From Ephemeroptericola cinctiostellae (GTDB taxonomy: Bacteria; Pseudomonadota; Gammaproteobacteria; Burkholderiales; Burkholderiaceae), in assembly GCF_003339525.1 (NCBI RefSeq), contig NZ_CP031124.1, positions 868,001 to 932,000 on the forward strand: DNA of 64,000 nucleotides. Reading direction: 5' to 3'. This document shows positions 36,813-46,921 of this stretch, in pieces (within the stretch, counting starts at the first letter, position 1; each line of letters opens with the position of its first letter). Position numbers and translations under genes: made by a program. Under the pieces are notes generated by a model, which made no database searches, was not told the DNA's origin, and saw only the letters and a program-made list of their open reading frames with translations.

Positions 36813-37859
36813 ATGCAAAAAATTAAAATTGGTATCGTTGGCGGTACAGGTTACACTGGCGTTGAACTCTTGCGTTTATTGGCGCACCATCCGCATGTCG
36901 AGCTGCATGCGATCACATCGCGCACTGAGGCGGGCGTGCCAGTGGCTCAGATGTTCCCGAGTTTACGTGGTGCGGTTGATTTGAAATTCTCTGATCCAGC
37001 CAGTGGCATTTTAGAAGAGTGTGACGTGGTTTTTTTCGCGACACCACACGGCGTGGCCATGGCACAAGCGCCTGCCTTGTTGAACAAAGGCATTCGAGTG
37101 ATTGACCTTGGGGCCGATTTTCGTTTGCAGGACACGGCTGTTTTTGAAAAATGGTATAAATTGCCGCACAGTTGTGCCGATGTGCTGAAAAGTGCTGTGT
37201 ATGGCTTACCAGAATTAAACCGTGAGGCTGTGCGTCAAGCGAAGTTGATTGGTAACCCAGGTTGCTACCCAACGACGATGCAATTGGGGTTTTATCCGTT
37301 ATTGAAAAATAACTTGGTTGATGCATCTGCGTTGATTGCCGATTGTAAGTCTGGCGTGTCGGGCGCGGGTCGTAAGGCTGAGGTGGCGACTTTGTTCAGT
37401 GAGTCTTCGGATTCAATGAAGGCTTATGGTGTATCGGGGCATCGCCACACACCAGAGACCGTCGAGCAATTGAGTAAAATGACGACACAAGCGGTTCATC
37501 TGATTTTTACGCCACATTTGATTCCAATGATTCGCGGCATGCATTCCACTTTGTATGCCAAATTGCTGCCTGAAGCGCAAAGCATGAGCAATGAAGATTT
37601 ACAGCAATTGTTTGAAATGACTTATGCAAGTGAACCTTTTGTGGATGTCATGCCTTTTGGCAGTCACCCTGAAACGCGTTCAACCCGCGCATCAAATATG
37701 TTGCGCATGGCTTTGCATCGCCATGGTGATACGGTGATTGTCTTGGTGGTGCAAGACAATTTGGTCAAGGGCGCAGCAGGTCAGGCGGTGCAAAATATGA
37801 ACGTCATGTTTGGTTTTGCTGAAACTGCGGGTATTGACATGTTGCCTGTGATGCCTTGA
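36813..37859 (+). CDS. argC: N-acetyl-gamma-glutamyl-phosphate reductase
   Basis: Third step of arginine biosynthesis: NADPH-dependent reduction of N-acetylglutamyl phosphate. 348 residues from the ATG at 36813. The nucleotide motif [17 protein letters not shown] opens the protein; the catalytic cysteine is C151 in [13 protein letters not shown], and the base histidine lies in SGHRHTPE. A frame runs upstream to 36576, over the end of rpsI and its terminator, so the shorter start is right. Position between rpsI and erpA is the usual Burkholderiales order. Confidence 0.97.
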   Translation: MQKIKIGIVGGTGYTGVELLRLLAHHPHVELHAITSRTEAGVPVAQMFPSLRGAVDLKFSDPASGILEECDVVFFATPHGVAMAQAPALLNKGIRVIDLGADFRLQDTAVFEKWYKLPHSCADVLKSAVYGLPELNREAVRQAKLIGNPGCYPTTMQLGFYPLLKNNLVDASALIADCKSGVSGAGRKAEVATLFSESSDSMKAYGVSGHRHTPETVEQLSKMTTQAVHLIFTPHLIPMIRGMHSTLYAKLLPEAQSMSNEDLQQLFEMTYASEPFVDVMPFGSHPETRSTRASNMLRMALHRHGDTVIVLVVQDNLVKGAAGQAVQNMNVMFGFAETAGIDMLPVMP

Positions 37860-37929
37860 TTTTTCAGTTATAATGAATCTAGATAGTTAATGCAGCTCGT
37901 TGATCGAGCTCAGTTTTGGAGAATACACC

Positions 37930-38280
37930 ATGAATGCACCCGTAGAACAAGCCAGCCCGTTCATTTTCACCGACAATGCGGCCGATAAGGTCAAGGATTT
38001 AATCGCTGAAGAAGGCAATCCAGATTTGAAATTGCGCGTTTTTGTGCAAGGTGGCGGCTGCTCAGGTTTTCAGTATGGTTTTACTTTTGATGAGATTGTG
38101 AATGAAGACGATACTGCAATCAACAAGAGTGGTGTGACCTTGCTGGTTGATTCGATGAGTTACCAATATTTGGTGGGTGCAGAGATCGACTATAAAGAAG
38201 ACCTCGAAGGCGCTCAATTTGTGATTAAAAATCCAAATGCATCAACCACATGCGGCTGTGGATCGTCGTTTTCGGTGTGA
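37930..38280 (+). CDS. erpA: iron-sulfur cluster insertion protein ErpA
   Basis: A-type Fe-S carrier that delivers clusters to essential apoproteins, including isoprenoid enzymes. 116 residues with the three conserved cysteines: C44 in [11 protein letters not shown] and C108/C110 in CGCGSSF. A TTG-started frame begins at 37900, but the ATG at 37930 has TTGGAG eight bases upstream. It is 70 bp after argC and ends at a strong bidirectional terminator. ErpA rather than IscA is favoured by the position after argC and the absence of other isc genes. Confidence 0.95.
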   Translation: MNAPVEQASPFIFTDNAADKVKDLIAEEGNPDLKLRVFVQGGGCSGFQYGFTFDEIVNEDDTAINKSGVTLLVDSMSYQYLVGAEIDYKEDLEGAQFVIKNPNASTTCGCGSSFSV

Positions 38281-38299
38281 TGGTGTCCATGTGATCATA

Positions 38300-38333
38300 A
38301 AAAAAACCGCAACCCTAGGGTTGCGGTTTTTTT
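38300..38333. terminator. palindromic bidirectional terminator after erpA
   Basis: A 34-nt perfect palindrome (left arm AAAAAAACCGCAACCCT) with seven A:T pairs on each end, between the converging erpA and aldo-keto reductase genes. Confidence 0.93.
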
Positions 38334-38350
38334 ATTGTTTGTTATATTTG

Positions 38351-39415
38351 TTATTGCGCAGGATCACGGCATTCCCAACGTATTTCATCAATCGCCTGCA
38401 AAATGTCATCGGATAGTTTGACATCCAGTGCATTGACACATTCATCCAACTGGGCAATTGAAGTCACGCCAATGATCGTGCTGGCGACTTGCCATTTTTG
38501 GTAGCAAAAAGCCAGAGCCAATTCAGTGGGTGTGAGGCCGTTGTCGTGGGCGAGTTGATTGTAGCGGCGAGCGGCATTGAGTGACTCGGGGCGTCCCCAG
38601 CGTTGAGCGCGCATGGAGGCAAATTTGGTCATTCGGCCTTCAGCGGGAGCGCCGTCACCGATTAAGCCTGAGGCATCGTATTTACCTGTGAGCAGGCCGA
38701 ATGCCAATGGCGAATAAGCCAATAAGGACACGTCAAGGTGGTGCATGGTTTCATCCAAACCATTTTCGACCGTTCGGTTGATGAGGCAGTAGGGGTTTTG
38801 TACTGTGGCAACACGAGGCAAATCGTATTGCTCTGCGAGGCGAATGAACTCATGCACGCCATAGGGCGTTTCATTTGACAGGCCGATGGCTTTAATTTTT
38901 CCAGCTTTGACCAATTGAGCGAGTGCTTCGAGTTGAGCGTGCATCGAGGTGTGTGCCGCATCGTGATCGGGTTTGAAATAAATGCCACCAAATGCAGGCA
39001 CGCTGCGGGTGGGCCAGTGGATTTGGTATAAATCAATCACGTCGGTTTGCAGTCGTTTCAGGCTGTCATCGCATGCTACAATGATGTCTGCACCACTCAA
39101 GTCGCCACTGCCACCTCGAATCCACGGCATGCCACGAGAGGGGCCTGCGACTTTACTGGCGACAACCCATTGCTCGCGCGCGCCTTTGTTGGCGGCGAAA
39201 TAATTACCGATGATGCGCTCTGTGGCGTTGAACGTTGCGGCTTTGGGGGGCACGGCGTACATTTCAGCCGTGTCAAGGAAGTTGATGCCGCGTTCAAGTG
39301 CGTGTTGCAAAATGGCGTGTGCATTGGCTTCGTTGACCTGTTCACCGAAAGTCATGGTACCCAAACAAACGGGGGTAACACGCAGATCGCTGTGGCCGAG
39401 TTGGACTTTTTCCAT
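38351..39415 (-). CDS. tas: NADP(H)-dependent aldo-keto reductase, Tas-like
   Basis: Cytoplasmic (beta/alpha)8 oxidoreductase of 354 residues. The start follows E. coli Tas: CLGTMTFGEQVNEANAHAIL and FLDTAEMYAVPP. The catalytic tetrad fits D in NFLDTAEMY, Y in AEMY, K in VASKVAGPSRG and H in DLYQIHWP. Tas was found as a suppressor of tyrosine auxotrophy in E. coli; its natural substrate is unknown. It converges with erpA and diverges from riboflavin synthase over 54 bp. Confidence 0.88.
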   Translation of the reverse strand: MEKVQLGHSDLRVTPVCLGTMTFGEQVNEANAHAILQHALERGINFLDTAEMYAVPPKAATFNATERIIGNYFAANKGAREQWVVASKVAGPSRGMPWIRGGSGDLSGADIIVACDDSLKRLQTDVIDLYQIHWPTRSVPAFGGIYFKPDHDAAHTSMHAQLEALAQLVKAGKIKAIGLSNETPYGVHEFIRLAEQYDLPRVATVQNPYCLINRTVENGLDETMHHLDVSLLAYSPLAFGLLTGKYDASGLIGDGAPAEGRMTKFASMRAQRWGRPESLNAARRYNQLAHDNGLTPTELALAFCYQKWQVASTIIGVTSIAQLDECVNALDVKLSDDILQAIDEIRWECRDPAQ

Positions 39416-39469
39416 GGGGGTGGGCTTTCGATGATAGAATTTAAATTTGATTTAAATGAAAGATAGACT

Positions 39470-40090
39470 ATGTTTACAGGGATTATAGCATCAGTGGGGC
39501 GGATCGTTTCAATGCAACCTTTGGCGCAAAGTGAGTACGCTGGTGTGCGTTTGGTGGTCGATGCGGGACGTTTGGATTTGTCGGACGTGGGTCTGGGTGA
39601 TTCGATTGCGATCAACGGCGCCTGCATGACGGCAGTGGATGTGGATGTGGCGAATCATGCGTTTGCCGTTGATGTGTCCAATGAAAGTTTGTCGAAAACC
39701 ACGGGTTTGAATGCTTTGGGTCCCGTGAATTTGGAAAAAGCCATGCGTTTGTCTGATCGTCTCGGCGGTCATTTGGTCAGCGGACATGTGGATGATGTGG
39801 CGCGCATTGTGTCTTTTCAGCCTGTGGGGGAGTCGCATGAGTTGGTGGTGGCGACATCGCTGAAATGGCAACGTTTTTTGGCGGATAAAGGTTCGATCAC
39901 CTTGCATGGCGTCAGTTTGACTGTGAACCGCAAATGGGTGGCGGGCGATGAGGTGTGTGTGACCATCAATTTGATCCCGCACACCATCGCTCATACGGTG
40001 TTTCAGCACCTTAAAGCAGGTGATTTGATTAATTTGGAAATTGATTTATTGGCGCGCTACATCGCTCAGCTGATGCCGAACGCTGAGTGA
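39470..40090 (+). CDS. ribE: riboflavin synthase, alpha subunit
   Basis: Trimeric enzyme that dismutates two 6,7-dimethyl-8-ribityllumazines into riboflavin. 206 residues form two tandem lumazine-binding barrels: the first begins MFTGIIASVG, the second has GHLVSGHVDDVARI, and the family LSKTTG-type motif is present as SLSKTTGLN. The name varies (ribE or ribC). No FMN riboswitch fits in the 54-bp spacer. It is closed by its own terminator; other rib genes are not nearby. Confidence 0.96.
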   Translation: MFTGIIASVGRIVSMQPLAQSEYAGVRLVVDAGRLDLSDVGLGDSIAINGACMTAVDVDVANHAFAVDVSNESLSKTTGLNALGPVNLEKAMRLSDRLGGHLVSGHVDDVARIVSFQPVGESHELVVATSLKWQRFLADKGSITLHGVSLTVNRKWVAGDEVCVTINLIPHTIAHTVFQHLKAGDLINLEIDLLARYIAQLMPNAE

Positions 40091-40114
40091 GTGCTCGCGA
40101 TTAATGTTGTGATG

Positions 40115-40147
40115 AAGCCCTTCATGCCATGTGAAGGGCTTTTTTTA
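40115..40147 (+). terminator. terminator after riboflavin synthase
   Basis: AAGCCCTTCA-N7-TGAAGGGCTT followed by a T run. Confidence 0.92.
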
Positions 40148-40202
40148 GCTCTGTGTGCTTGTGTGTATTGGGGTGATGCGCTGCTGGTGAATCAGAGCGG
40201 TG

Positions 40203-40568
40203 TTATTTTTGCTTTAAAATCCATTCAGCCAAGTATTTTGCTTCATCGGTTGTGATGTTTTTGTATTGAGCGGGCATTTTGGTTGAGCCAAAGCTGCCCG
40301 AGCCGCCTTTGATGATTTTTTCACTTAACTTGTTGACGGCCTCCTTGTCGCCTTTGTAGTGGTCGGCGATGTTGGGCCACAAGGGTGCGCGCACTTCGGC
40401 ATCGGTGGTGTGGCAAGCCAAGCAGTGTTTTTGTGCAATAAAAACAGGTGCAGGCGGCAATGGCAACGTGGGTTGGGCGGGGGCGTCATTGTTGCATGCG
40501 CTCAGGCTGGCGCACAGGCATGCGCCCAACGCAAAGCGAATAAGTGGTTGAGGCGAGTGATTAAGCAT
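40203..40568 (-). CDS. class I cytochrome c lipoprotein
   Basis: A 121-residue precursor with a lipoprotein signal (LSAC, C25) followed by a Pro/Ala-rich linker. Covalent heme binding is shown by CLACH (49-53), and the sixth ligand is probably M98 in STKMPAQ. The domain is small, like cytochrome c551/c552. It should be an electron shuttle tethered to a periplasmic membrane face. It is 213 bp downstream of, and about half identical by eye in the heme domain to, the next cytochrome on the same strand, pointing to tandem duplication. Confidence 0.9.
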   Translation of the reverse strand: MLNHSPQPLIRFALGACLCASLSACNNDAPAQPTLPLPPAPVFIAQKHCLACHTTDAEVRAPLWPNIADHYKGDKEAVNKLSEKIIKGGSGSFGSTKMPAQYKNITTDEAKYLAEWILKQK

Positions 40569-40781
40569 TGGCGTCTTTCAGTTGTGCAGGGCGTATTGTA
40601 TATGAAGACGGTGCTGCACAATGGGGCGACTTGAGCTGGAGGGTGTTTCTTAGCCCTTCATCCAATGCTTTTAAGGTGAAGAAAAGGTTGGTGGGTCGGT
40701 GTGGGTCCGTGCGAGATGAATTGTCGACTTTGGCTTGCGGCATCCATGGCTTGTCGACATCACTTGCTTGAGGCCGCTGTA

Positions 40782-41210
40782 TTATTTTAAAGTCAACACC
40801 CATTGAGCCAAATACTTTGCCTCTTCAGGGGTCAGATTGGCGGTTTGTGGTGGCATGACGACGGCACCGAATGTGCCCGAGCCGCCGTTTAATATCCGAG
40901 TGGTGAGTGTATTGACTGCATTGTTGTCATTCCTGTAGCGTTCTGAGACGCTGATCCACGATGGTCCCACCATTTTGCTGCTGATGGAGTGGCAAACAAC
41001 ACAGTTTTTCTGCTGAGCCAGAGCGAAAGGCGCGGGTAACGAGGTGGTGGTTGGACTGTTTTGTGCGGTTGCAAGAGGGGCGGCCACAGGTGTTGGCGTT
41101 GCAGCAGCAGGGGGGGGCGTGGTCTGGTTGTCGTTGCAAGCCGCTAAATTGGCGCACAGCAATGCATTGAACAGCCATGATCGCATGTTGTGAGGGAGGC
41201 GCAATGTCAT
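40782..41210 (-). CDS. class I cytochrome c lipoprotein, tandem paralogue
   Basis: A 142-residue precursor. The lipoprotein signal ends LAAC (C25), then a Pro/Ala/Thr-rich tether of about 40 residues precedes the heme motif CVVCH (70-74); the axial Met is M119 in GAVVMPPQ. The shared NGGSGTFG/KGGSGSFG and EEAKYLAEW/DEAKYLAEW-like ends show it is a paralogue of the downstream cytochrome. AGGA six bases upstream supports the ATG at 41210. It diverges from the giant dehydrogenase gene, a possible electron donor, though nothing in the sequence proves that link. Confidence 0.9.
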   Translation of the reverse strand: MTLRLPHNMRSWLFNALLCANLAACNDNQTTPPPAAATPTPVAAPLATAQNSPTTTSLPAPFALAQQKNCVVCHSISSKMVGPSWISVSERYRNDNNAVNTLTTRILNGGSGTFGAVVMPPQTANLTPEEAKYLAQWVLTLK

Positions 41211-41339
41211 CTCAAATCCTTTGTTTAAATAGGATCCATTATAGCTAAAAATGTTTTGATTTTGCTGAGGGCTGTGGTTGGCATCGGGTCAAAAAATACA
41301 AATTCGGGTAGAATGCTAAGGTTAATACAGTGTAAAGCA

Positions 41340-41355
41340 CTGCCCGCCTGGGCAG
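41340..41355 (+). promoter_or_regulatory. GC-rich hairpin in the leader of the giant dehydrogenase gene
   Basis: CTGCCC-GCCT-GGGCAG, 30 bp before the ATG at 41385 and not followed by a T run. A TAGAAT at 41309-41314 could be the -10 of the promoter, but no -35 is at the right distance. Confidence 0.35.
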
Positions 41356-41384
41356 GTCGCCGAACGCATCAGGAAAAATATCGC

Positions 41385-44300
41385 ATGAACGCACCTTTGA
41401 CCCCCGCATTGAATCCAAGTTTTGCCCACATGGCCACACCAAGCGCCGCTTTAACCGAACTGCTCGAACCGACGCGCATGCGCGAGATTCCTTACAATTA
41501 CACGTCTTTTTCTGACCGTGAAATCATCATCCGTTTGTTGGGCGAAGATGCATGGCAGTTGATTCTTGAGTTGCGCGGTGAGCGCCGCACGGGTCGTTCA
41601 GCAAAAATGTTGTATGAGGTTTTAGGCGATGTTTGGGTGGTCAATCGCAACCCGTATTTGCAAGATGATTTGCTCGACAATCCCAAGCGCCGTGCTGCTT
41701 TGGTCGAGGCCTTGAATCACCGTTTGAGTGAAATTGATAAGCGCCGCACTTTGGATTTAACGACACAGGACTCGGATGATGCGCGTGTTCGCGCCGCTAA
41801 AGTTGAGTTGCTGGTCGGCAAAGCCCGAGCAGCGGTGGCTGGTTTTGCTCAACAATTCCGTGACATGTACGATTTACGCGCGAAAGCACGCAGTGTTTTT
41901 GCCAAACACACCAGCAAAGGCAACATCAAGTTTGATGGTTTGTCACGCGTGTCGCATGTGACCGATGCGACGGATTGGCGTGTGGAGTACCCATTTGTGG
42001 TGCTGACACCTGACACTGAACAGGAAATGGCGGGATTGGTGCGCGCCTCAATAGAGCTGGGTTTGACCATCATCCCACGTGGTGGCGGTACAGGTTACAC
42101 AGGCGGTGCCGTGCCTTTGGATGCGCGTTCGGTGGTGATTAATACAGAAAAATTGATTCAAATTGACCCCGTTACGCCGTGGCGCGGTGCGATGATGGAT
42201 CACGATGTGATGACCATCAACACGGGGGCTGGTGTTGTCACACGCCGTGTCGAAGAAGCGGGTAAAAAAGCGGGCTTGGTGTTTGCGGTCGATCCGACCA
42301 GCGCCGATGCGTCGTGCGTTGGTGGTAATGTGGCCATGAATGCGGGCGGTAAAAAAGCCGTGTTATGGGGCACAGCGCTGGACAATTTGGCGAGCTGGCG
42401 CATGGTTGATCCCAAAGGTGAATGGTTGGAGGTCACCCGTCTCGATCACAACATGTCGAAAATCCATGATGCCCCGATGGCGACATTTGAAGTTGTGCGT
42501 TTCAAAGCCGATGGTAAGACCGAAATCGGTCGAGAAGTTTTGGCGATTGAGGGCAAAAAATTTCGTAAAGAAGGTTTGGGCAAAGACGTGACCGACAAGT
42601 TTTTGTCAGGTTTGCCAGGCGTGCAAAAAGAAGGTTGTGACGGCCTCATCACCAGTGCGCGTTGGGTGTTGCACAAAATGCCCAAATACACGCGCACGGT
42701 GTGTCTTGAGTTTTTTGGTCAAGCGCGTGAATCGATTCCATCGATTGTTGAAATCAAAGATTATTTGTTTGAAACTGCAAAAACCACGGGTGCTACATTG
42801 GCGGGTTTGGAGCATTTGGACGAGCGTTATTTGCGTGCGGTCGGTTATGCGACCAAAAGCCGCCGTGGTGATTTGCCCAAAATGGTATTGATTGGTGACA
42901 TTGTCGGTAACGATGAAAATGCCGTGGCGCAAGCGACTTCTGAAGTGGTGCGCATGGCGAACACGCGCACGGGTGAAGGTTTTGTGGCCGTGACGGAAGA
43001 GGCGCGTAAAAAATTCTGGCTGGATCGTGCGCGCACGGCGGCGATTGCACGCCACACCAATGCATTCAAAGTCAATGAAGACGTGGTGATCCCACTGCCA
43101 CGCATGGGCGAATACACGGATGCGATTGAGCGCATCAACATTGAATTGTCGAGCCGCAATAAGCTGAAATTGCTCGATGCATTGAGCCATTACCTTAAAG
43201 GCGATTTGCCGATTGCCAAGAACGAAGAAGAGTCCACAGGCGATCAGTCGAAGGCTGAAGTGCTGGGGCAGCGCGTCAATGATGCGCACATGTTGATTGG
43301 GCGCGTGAAAAACCGCTGGCGTTACTGGATGGCGCACATGGATGCGCCTTTGGCCGAGGTTTTGGAGGCAGCGGTGTCGTTTACAGAACCTGCGCAAATC
43401 ACTTCATTGCGTGAGCGCCTTGTTCGTGAACCCGATGTGAAGGTGTTTGACGTGTTGCAAGACCGCACGATACGGCTGTCTTATAAACGCGAAGTGCGTG
43501 CGGAGTTGCGCCGAATTTTCACTGGTTTGTCGTTCACGCAAATCCTCGACGAATGCACTCAAATTCATAAAAAAGTATTGCGCAGCCGCGTGTTTGTCGC
43601 TTTGCACATGCATGCGGGTGATGGCAACGTGCACACCAACATCCCTGTGAATTCCGATGATTACGAGATGTTGAAAGAGGCGAATGAGGCGGTTGCCCGC
43701 ATCATGCAAATTGCTCGCAATTTGGACGGCGTGATTTCAGGTGAACACGGCATTGGCATCACCAAGCTCGAATTTTTGACCGAAGAAGAGCTCGCACCGT
43801 TCCGTGCATACAAAAATAAAGTCGATCCCCACGGCTATTTCAACCGTGGCAAACTCATGCCGCACGCGGATTTACGCAATGCGTACACGCCATCATTCGG
43901 CTTGATGGGCGTGGAATCATTGATCATGCAGCAGTCTGACATCGGTGCGATTGCCGCGTCGGTCAAGGACTGTTTGCGTTGCGGCAAATGTAAACCCGTG
44001 TGTTCGACACACGTTCCTGTGGCCAATTTGTTGTACTCGCCGCGCAATAAGATCCTCGCGACTTCATTGCTGATCGAGGCGTTTTTGTACGAAGAACAAA
44101 CGCGACGTGGCATTTCGATCAAGCATTGGGAGGAGTTTGAAGATGTTGCTGACCATTGCACGGTCTGTCACCGTTGTGAGAAGCCTTGCCCTGTGAACAT
44201 TGATTTTGGTGATGTGACGGTCGCCATGCGCAACCTATTGCGCACGATGGGTAAAAAAACGCCAAACATCGGCACCAATTTGGCGATGACCTATTTGAAC

Positions 44301-45377
44301 ATGAAAGACCCAGCCACCATTCGCATGTACAAAAAAGTGGTGCTTGAATGGGGAGGCGCGGCTCAAAATTGGGCGTATAAATTAGCGAAATCTTTGCGCA
44401 TCACCAAGTCGCAAGTCACTGCCCCTGCACCAACCATTGGGCGTGCGCCGATTCGCGAGCAGGTGATTCACTTCATCAATAAACCGATGCCAGGCAATTT
44501 GCCGAAGAAAACCGCACGTGCTTTACTTGACATCGAAGATTCAAAATACGTGCCGATCATTCGTGATCCAAAAATCACCTCCAGCGAATCCGAAAGTGTC
44601 TTTTATTTCCCGGGTTGTGGCTCAGAACGGCTGTTTTCTCAAGTCGGTTTGGCGACCCAGGCCATGTTGTACTCGATTGGTGTGCAAACGGTTTTGCCGC
44701 CGGGCTATTTGTGTTGCGGCTACCCGCAACACGCCACGGGCAATTCGGACAAAGGTGATCAAATCACCACCGATAACCGCGTGTTGTTTCACCGTGTGGC
44801 CAACACATTGAATTACTTGGACATCAAGACGGTCATCGTTTCATGTGGGACGTGCATGGATCAATTGCAAAAATACCAGTTTGAGCAAATTTTCCCGAAT
44901 GCCCGTTTGTTAGACATTCATGAGTTTTTGTTGGAAAAAGGCGTGCAGATTCACGGCGTTGAAGGCGTGCGCTACATGTACCACGACCCATGCCACAGCC
45001 CAATGAAAACCCACAATCCACTGAAAGTGGTGTCGCAATTGATGGACACGGATGTGCCTTTGAGCGACCGTTGCTGTGGTGAGTCAGGCTCTTTTGCCCT
45101 CAGTCGCCCCGATATCGCCACCCAAGTGCGCTTCCGCAAAGAGGAAGAGTTGCGCAAAGGGGCGGATGAATTGCGTGCCGATGGCTTCACGGGACAAGTG
45201 AAAGTATTGACTTCATGCCCTGCATGCCTGCAAGGTTTGCACCGTTATCGCGACGACATTGATTCAGATGCCGATTACATTGTGGTTGAAATGGCGAAGT
45301 ATATTTTGGGCGAAAATTGGTTGCCTGAGTATGTGGCTGCCGCGAACAATGGCGGGATTGAACGGGTGCTGGTGTAA
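41385..45377 (+). CDS. giant FAD-linked oxidase / Fe-S oxidoreductase (DUF3683, GlcD-GlpC fusion)
   Basis: A 1330-residue cytoplasmic or membrane-associated dehydrogenase. In order: a DUF3683 N-terminal region (about 30-190); a PCMH-type FAD domain with [16 protein letters not shown] near residue 230; an FAD-oxidase C domain to about 840; two 4Fe-4S motifs, [11 protein letters not shown] (from C863) and [11 protein letters not shown] (from C925); and two CCG domains with CCGYPQ and CCGESGSF. The layout resembles E. coli YdiJ, a D-2-hydroxyglutarate dehydrogenase, and GlcD/GlpC proteins, so a 2-hydroxyacid substrate is likely but not proven. The frame opens at a TTG at 41256; ATG 41385 with AGGA upstream is preferred. 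Confidence 0.92.
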   Translation: MNAPLTPALNPSFAHMATPSAALTELLEPTRMREIPYNYTSFSDREIIIRLLGEDAWQLILELRGERRTGRSAKMLYEVLGDVWVVNRNPYLQDDLLDNPKRRAALVEALNHRLSEIDKRRTLDLTTQDSDDARVRAAKVELLVGKARAAVAGFAQQFRDMYDLRAKARSVFAKHTSKGNIKFDGLSRVSHVTDATDWRVEYPFVVLTPDTEQEMAGLVRASIELGLTIIPRGGGTGYTGGAVPLDARSVVINTEKLIQIDPVTPWRGAMMDHDVMTINTGAGVVTRRVEEAGKKAGLVFAVDPTSADASCVGGNVAMNAGGKKAVLWGTALDNLASWRMVDPKGEWLEVTRLDHNMSKIHDAPMATFEVVRFKADGKTEIGREVLAIEGKKFRKEGLGKDVTDKFLSGLPGVQKEGCDGLITSARWVLHKMPKYTRTVCLEFFGQARESIPSIVEIKDYLFETAKTTGATLAGLEHLDERYLRAVGYATKSRRGDLPKMVLIGDIVGNDENAVAQATSEVVRMANTRTGEGFVAVTEEARKKFWLDRARTAAIARHTNAFKVNEDVVIPLPRMGEYTDAIERINIELSSRNKLKLLDALSHYLKGDLPIAKNEEESTGDQSKAEVLGQRVNDAHMLIGRVKNRWRYWMAHMDAPLAEVLEAAVSFTEPAQITSLRERLVREPDVKVFDVLQDRTIRLSYKREVRAELRRIFTGLSFTQILDECTQIHKKVLRSRVFVALHMHAGDGNVHTNIPVNSDDYEMLKEANEAVARIMQIARNLDGVISGEHGIGITKLEFLTEEELAPFRAYKNKVDPHGYFNRGKLMPHADLRNAYTPSFGLMGVESLIMQQSDIGAIAASVKDCLRCGKCKPVCSTHVPVANLLYSPRNKILATSLLIEAFLYEEQTRRGISIKHWEEFEDVADHCTVCHRCEKPCPVNIDFGDVTVAMRNLLRTMGKKTPNIGTNLAMTYLNMKDPATIRMYKKVVLEWGGAAQNWAYKLAKSLRITKSQVTAPAPTIGRAPIREQVIHFINKPMPGNLPKKTARALLDIEDSKYVPIIRDPKITSSESESVFYFPGCGSERLFSQVGLATQAMLYSIGVQTVLPPGYLCCGYPQHATGNSDKGDQITTDNRVLFHRVANTLNYLDIKTVIVSCGTCMDQLQKYQFEQIFPNARLLDIHEFLLEKGVQIHGVEGVRYMYHDPCHSPMKTHNPLKVVSQLMDTDVPLSDRCCGESGSFALSRPDIATQVRFRKEEELRKGADELRADGFTGQVKVLTSCPACLQGLHRYRDDIDSDADYIVVEMAKYILGENWLPEYVAAANNGGIERVLV

Positions 45378-45451
45378 GCATTCTTGCAAATGAGGTGTTT
45401 TTATTGGCTTGAGTTTTGAGTTTCAGGTGATTGATCAACAGGAGGGCGGCA

Positions 45452-45979
45452 TTGAAAATTTTAGCCATTTCAGGCAGTTTACGTGCGGCCTCACTCAATA
45501 CCGCCATGCTGCGGGCTTTGGCACGCATTGCGCCCAATGGCATTGAAATTGAGATGTCGCCATCGATCGGTGACTTGCCCTTATTTAATCCCGATGTCGA
45601 ATACCCAAACCCAGCGGTGGTGGCGCAGTTTAAGCAAAAAATCATTGCTGCTGATGCATTGGTTATTGCCAGTCCTGAGTACGCGCATGGCGTGACAGGT
45701 GCAATGAAAAATGCTTTGGACTGGATGGTCGGTAATGAGTCATTTGTCAATAAACCTGTGGCAGTTTTCAATACGTCACCGCGTGCCAGTCATGCGCATG
45801 CGGCATTGATTGAAACGTTGTCGGTCATGTCTGCGCACATTGTGACGACTGCATGTGTGGTCTTGCCCATTGTTGGTTTTGGTTTGACTGAAGTGGATGT
45901 GGTGGAGCGCCCAGAAATCAGCGATACTGTGCGCTCTGCATTGATGGCTTTGCGAGAAGCCGTTGATGGTGTTATTTAA
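45452..45979 (+). CDS. NADPH-dependent FMN reductase family protein
   Basis: Flavodoxin-fold quinone/FMN reductase of 175 residues. ISGSLRAASLNTAML is the phosphate-binding loop and SPEYAHGVTGAMKNALDW the family signature, as in ChrR/YieF-type enzymes. No ATG fits: the start is a TTG at 45452, placed six bases after AGGAGG; a TTG at 45431 is also in frame but has no ribosome binding site. It follows the giant dehydrogenase by 74 bp and precedes a LysE gene by 69 bp. It could reduce quinones or chromate; no specific substrate is indicated. Confidence 0.9.
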   Translation: MKILAISGSLRAASLNTAMLRALARIAPNGIEIEMSPSIGDLPLFNPDVEYPNPAVVAQFKQKIIAADALVIASPEYAHGVTGAMKNALDWMVGNESFVNKPVAVFNTSPRASHAHAALIETLSVMSAHIVTTACVVLPIVGFGLTEVDVVERPEISDTVRSALMALREAVDGVI

Positions 45980-46048
45980 TTGATGAGCCCATGCATTGCA
46001 TGTCCACGCACACCATTCATTACTTTCCTGACCCATTGAAACGACCCC

Positions 46049-46696
46049 ATGACTTTAGCTGCTTTTCTCCTTTTTCTTCCCACCTGCATCGCGTTGAATC
46101 TTGTGCCTGGGCCCAATAATGTGTTGTCGATGAACAATGCCACCCGCTTTGGTTTTCGCCCTGCGCTTTTCGCTGGAACGGGTCGTTTGGTGGCATTTGC
46201 TGGGATGATTGTGCTGGCTGCGGTGGGCTTGGCTGCGGTGTTGGCGACTTCGGCTTTGTTTTTCTTGGTGTTGAAAGTTGTTGGCGGGATGTACCTGATG
46301 TGGATTGCTTTTTCAATATGGCGCAGCCCTGTGGCCGACATGTCGGTGCAGGATGGACAGCCTATCGCATCCATTCGGCGTTTGACTGTGCAAGAATTTG
46401 TGTGTGCGGCCAGCAATCCCAAAGCGATTTTAATTTTTACAGCCATTTTTCCACAATTTCTAAACACCAACGCTGCGTTGTTGCCACAGTTTTTGATCAT
46501 GGGCGGTACTTTTTTAGTATTTGAGCTCGCAACGATCGCACTGTATGCGTATGCGGGACTGCATTTACGGAAAGCCTTGAGCAGCGCAAAAGGACAGCGT
46601 CGTTTTAACCGCTTCAGTGGTGGTATTTTGGGCGTGATTGGTTTGGCTTTGTTGGCCACACATTCACCGAGCAGTGTGACGCCCTCTGCCCCTTAA
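46049..46696 (+). CDS. LysE/RhtB family amino acid exporter
   Basis: A 215-residue inner-membrane protein with six hydrophobic segments. The N-terminal PGPNNVLSMNNATRFGF is the family PGP motif, and ASNPKAILIFTAIFPQF matches the conserved NPKA region. RhtB/LysE proteins export amino acids such as threonine, homoserine or lysine; the substrate is not assignable. ATG 46049 matches the family start, with no strong ribosome binding site, so translation may be modest. The 225 bp downstream is the promoter region of the next two-component system. Confidence 0.9.
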   Translation: MTLAAFLLFLPTCIALNLVPGPNNVLSMNNATRFGFRPALFAGTGRLVAFAGMIVLAAVGLAAVLATSALFFLVLKVVGGMYLMWIAFSIWRSPVADMSVQDGQPIASIRRLTVQEFVCAASNPKAILIFTAIFPQFLNTNAALLPQFLIMGGTFLVFELATIALYAYAGLHLRKALSSAKGQRRFNRFSGGILGVIGLALLATHSPSSVTPSAP

Positions 46697-46866
46697 CTTG
46701 TGTTTGAATGGCTTAAATTGGATTGGGTTTGAAATGGACTTGTGGCGAGTTCATTGAACCAGCATTACATGCGATTATCAACATCCACACCTTTTGATGT
46801 GCTTGCCATGTGGGTGTTGCAAAAAAACATCGTTGTGTGGGCATTACGTATTTACACGCTTTGTGC

Positions 46867-46887
46867 ATGATTAAAAACTATAATCAT
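46867..46887. promoter_or_regulatory. inverted repeat over a -10 element upstream of the kinase gene
   Basis: ATGATT (46867-46872) and AATCAT (46882-46887) flank a perfect TATAAT at 46879-46884, 37 bp before the kinase start. No good -35 is seen, which would fit an activator-dependent promoter. Interpretation as an operator is inference. Confidence 0.35.
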
Positions 46888-46921
46888 TGGATTAAGCTGT
46901 TTTACTTTTCCGCGAGTCGCC

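Noticed and set aside
39416..39469. FMN riboswitch upstream of riboflavin synthase
   Set aside because: The spacer is 54 bp, too short for the aptamer, and lacks its conserved AGGG and CCC blocks.
40561..40803. 80-codon minus-strand frame between the two cytochrome c genes
   Set aside because: Overlaps both cytochrome genes at its ends, lacks a ribosome binding site and resembles no family.
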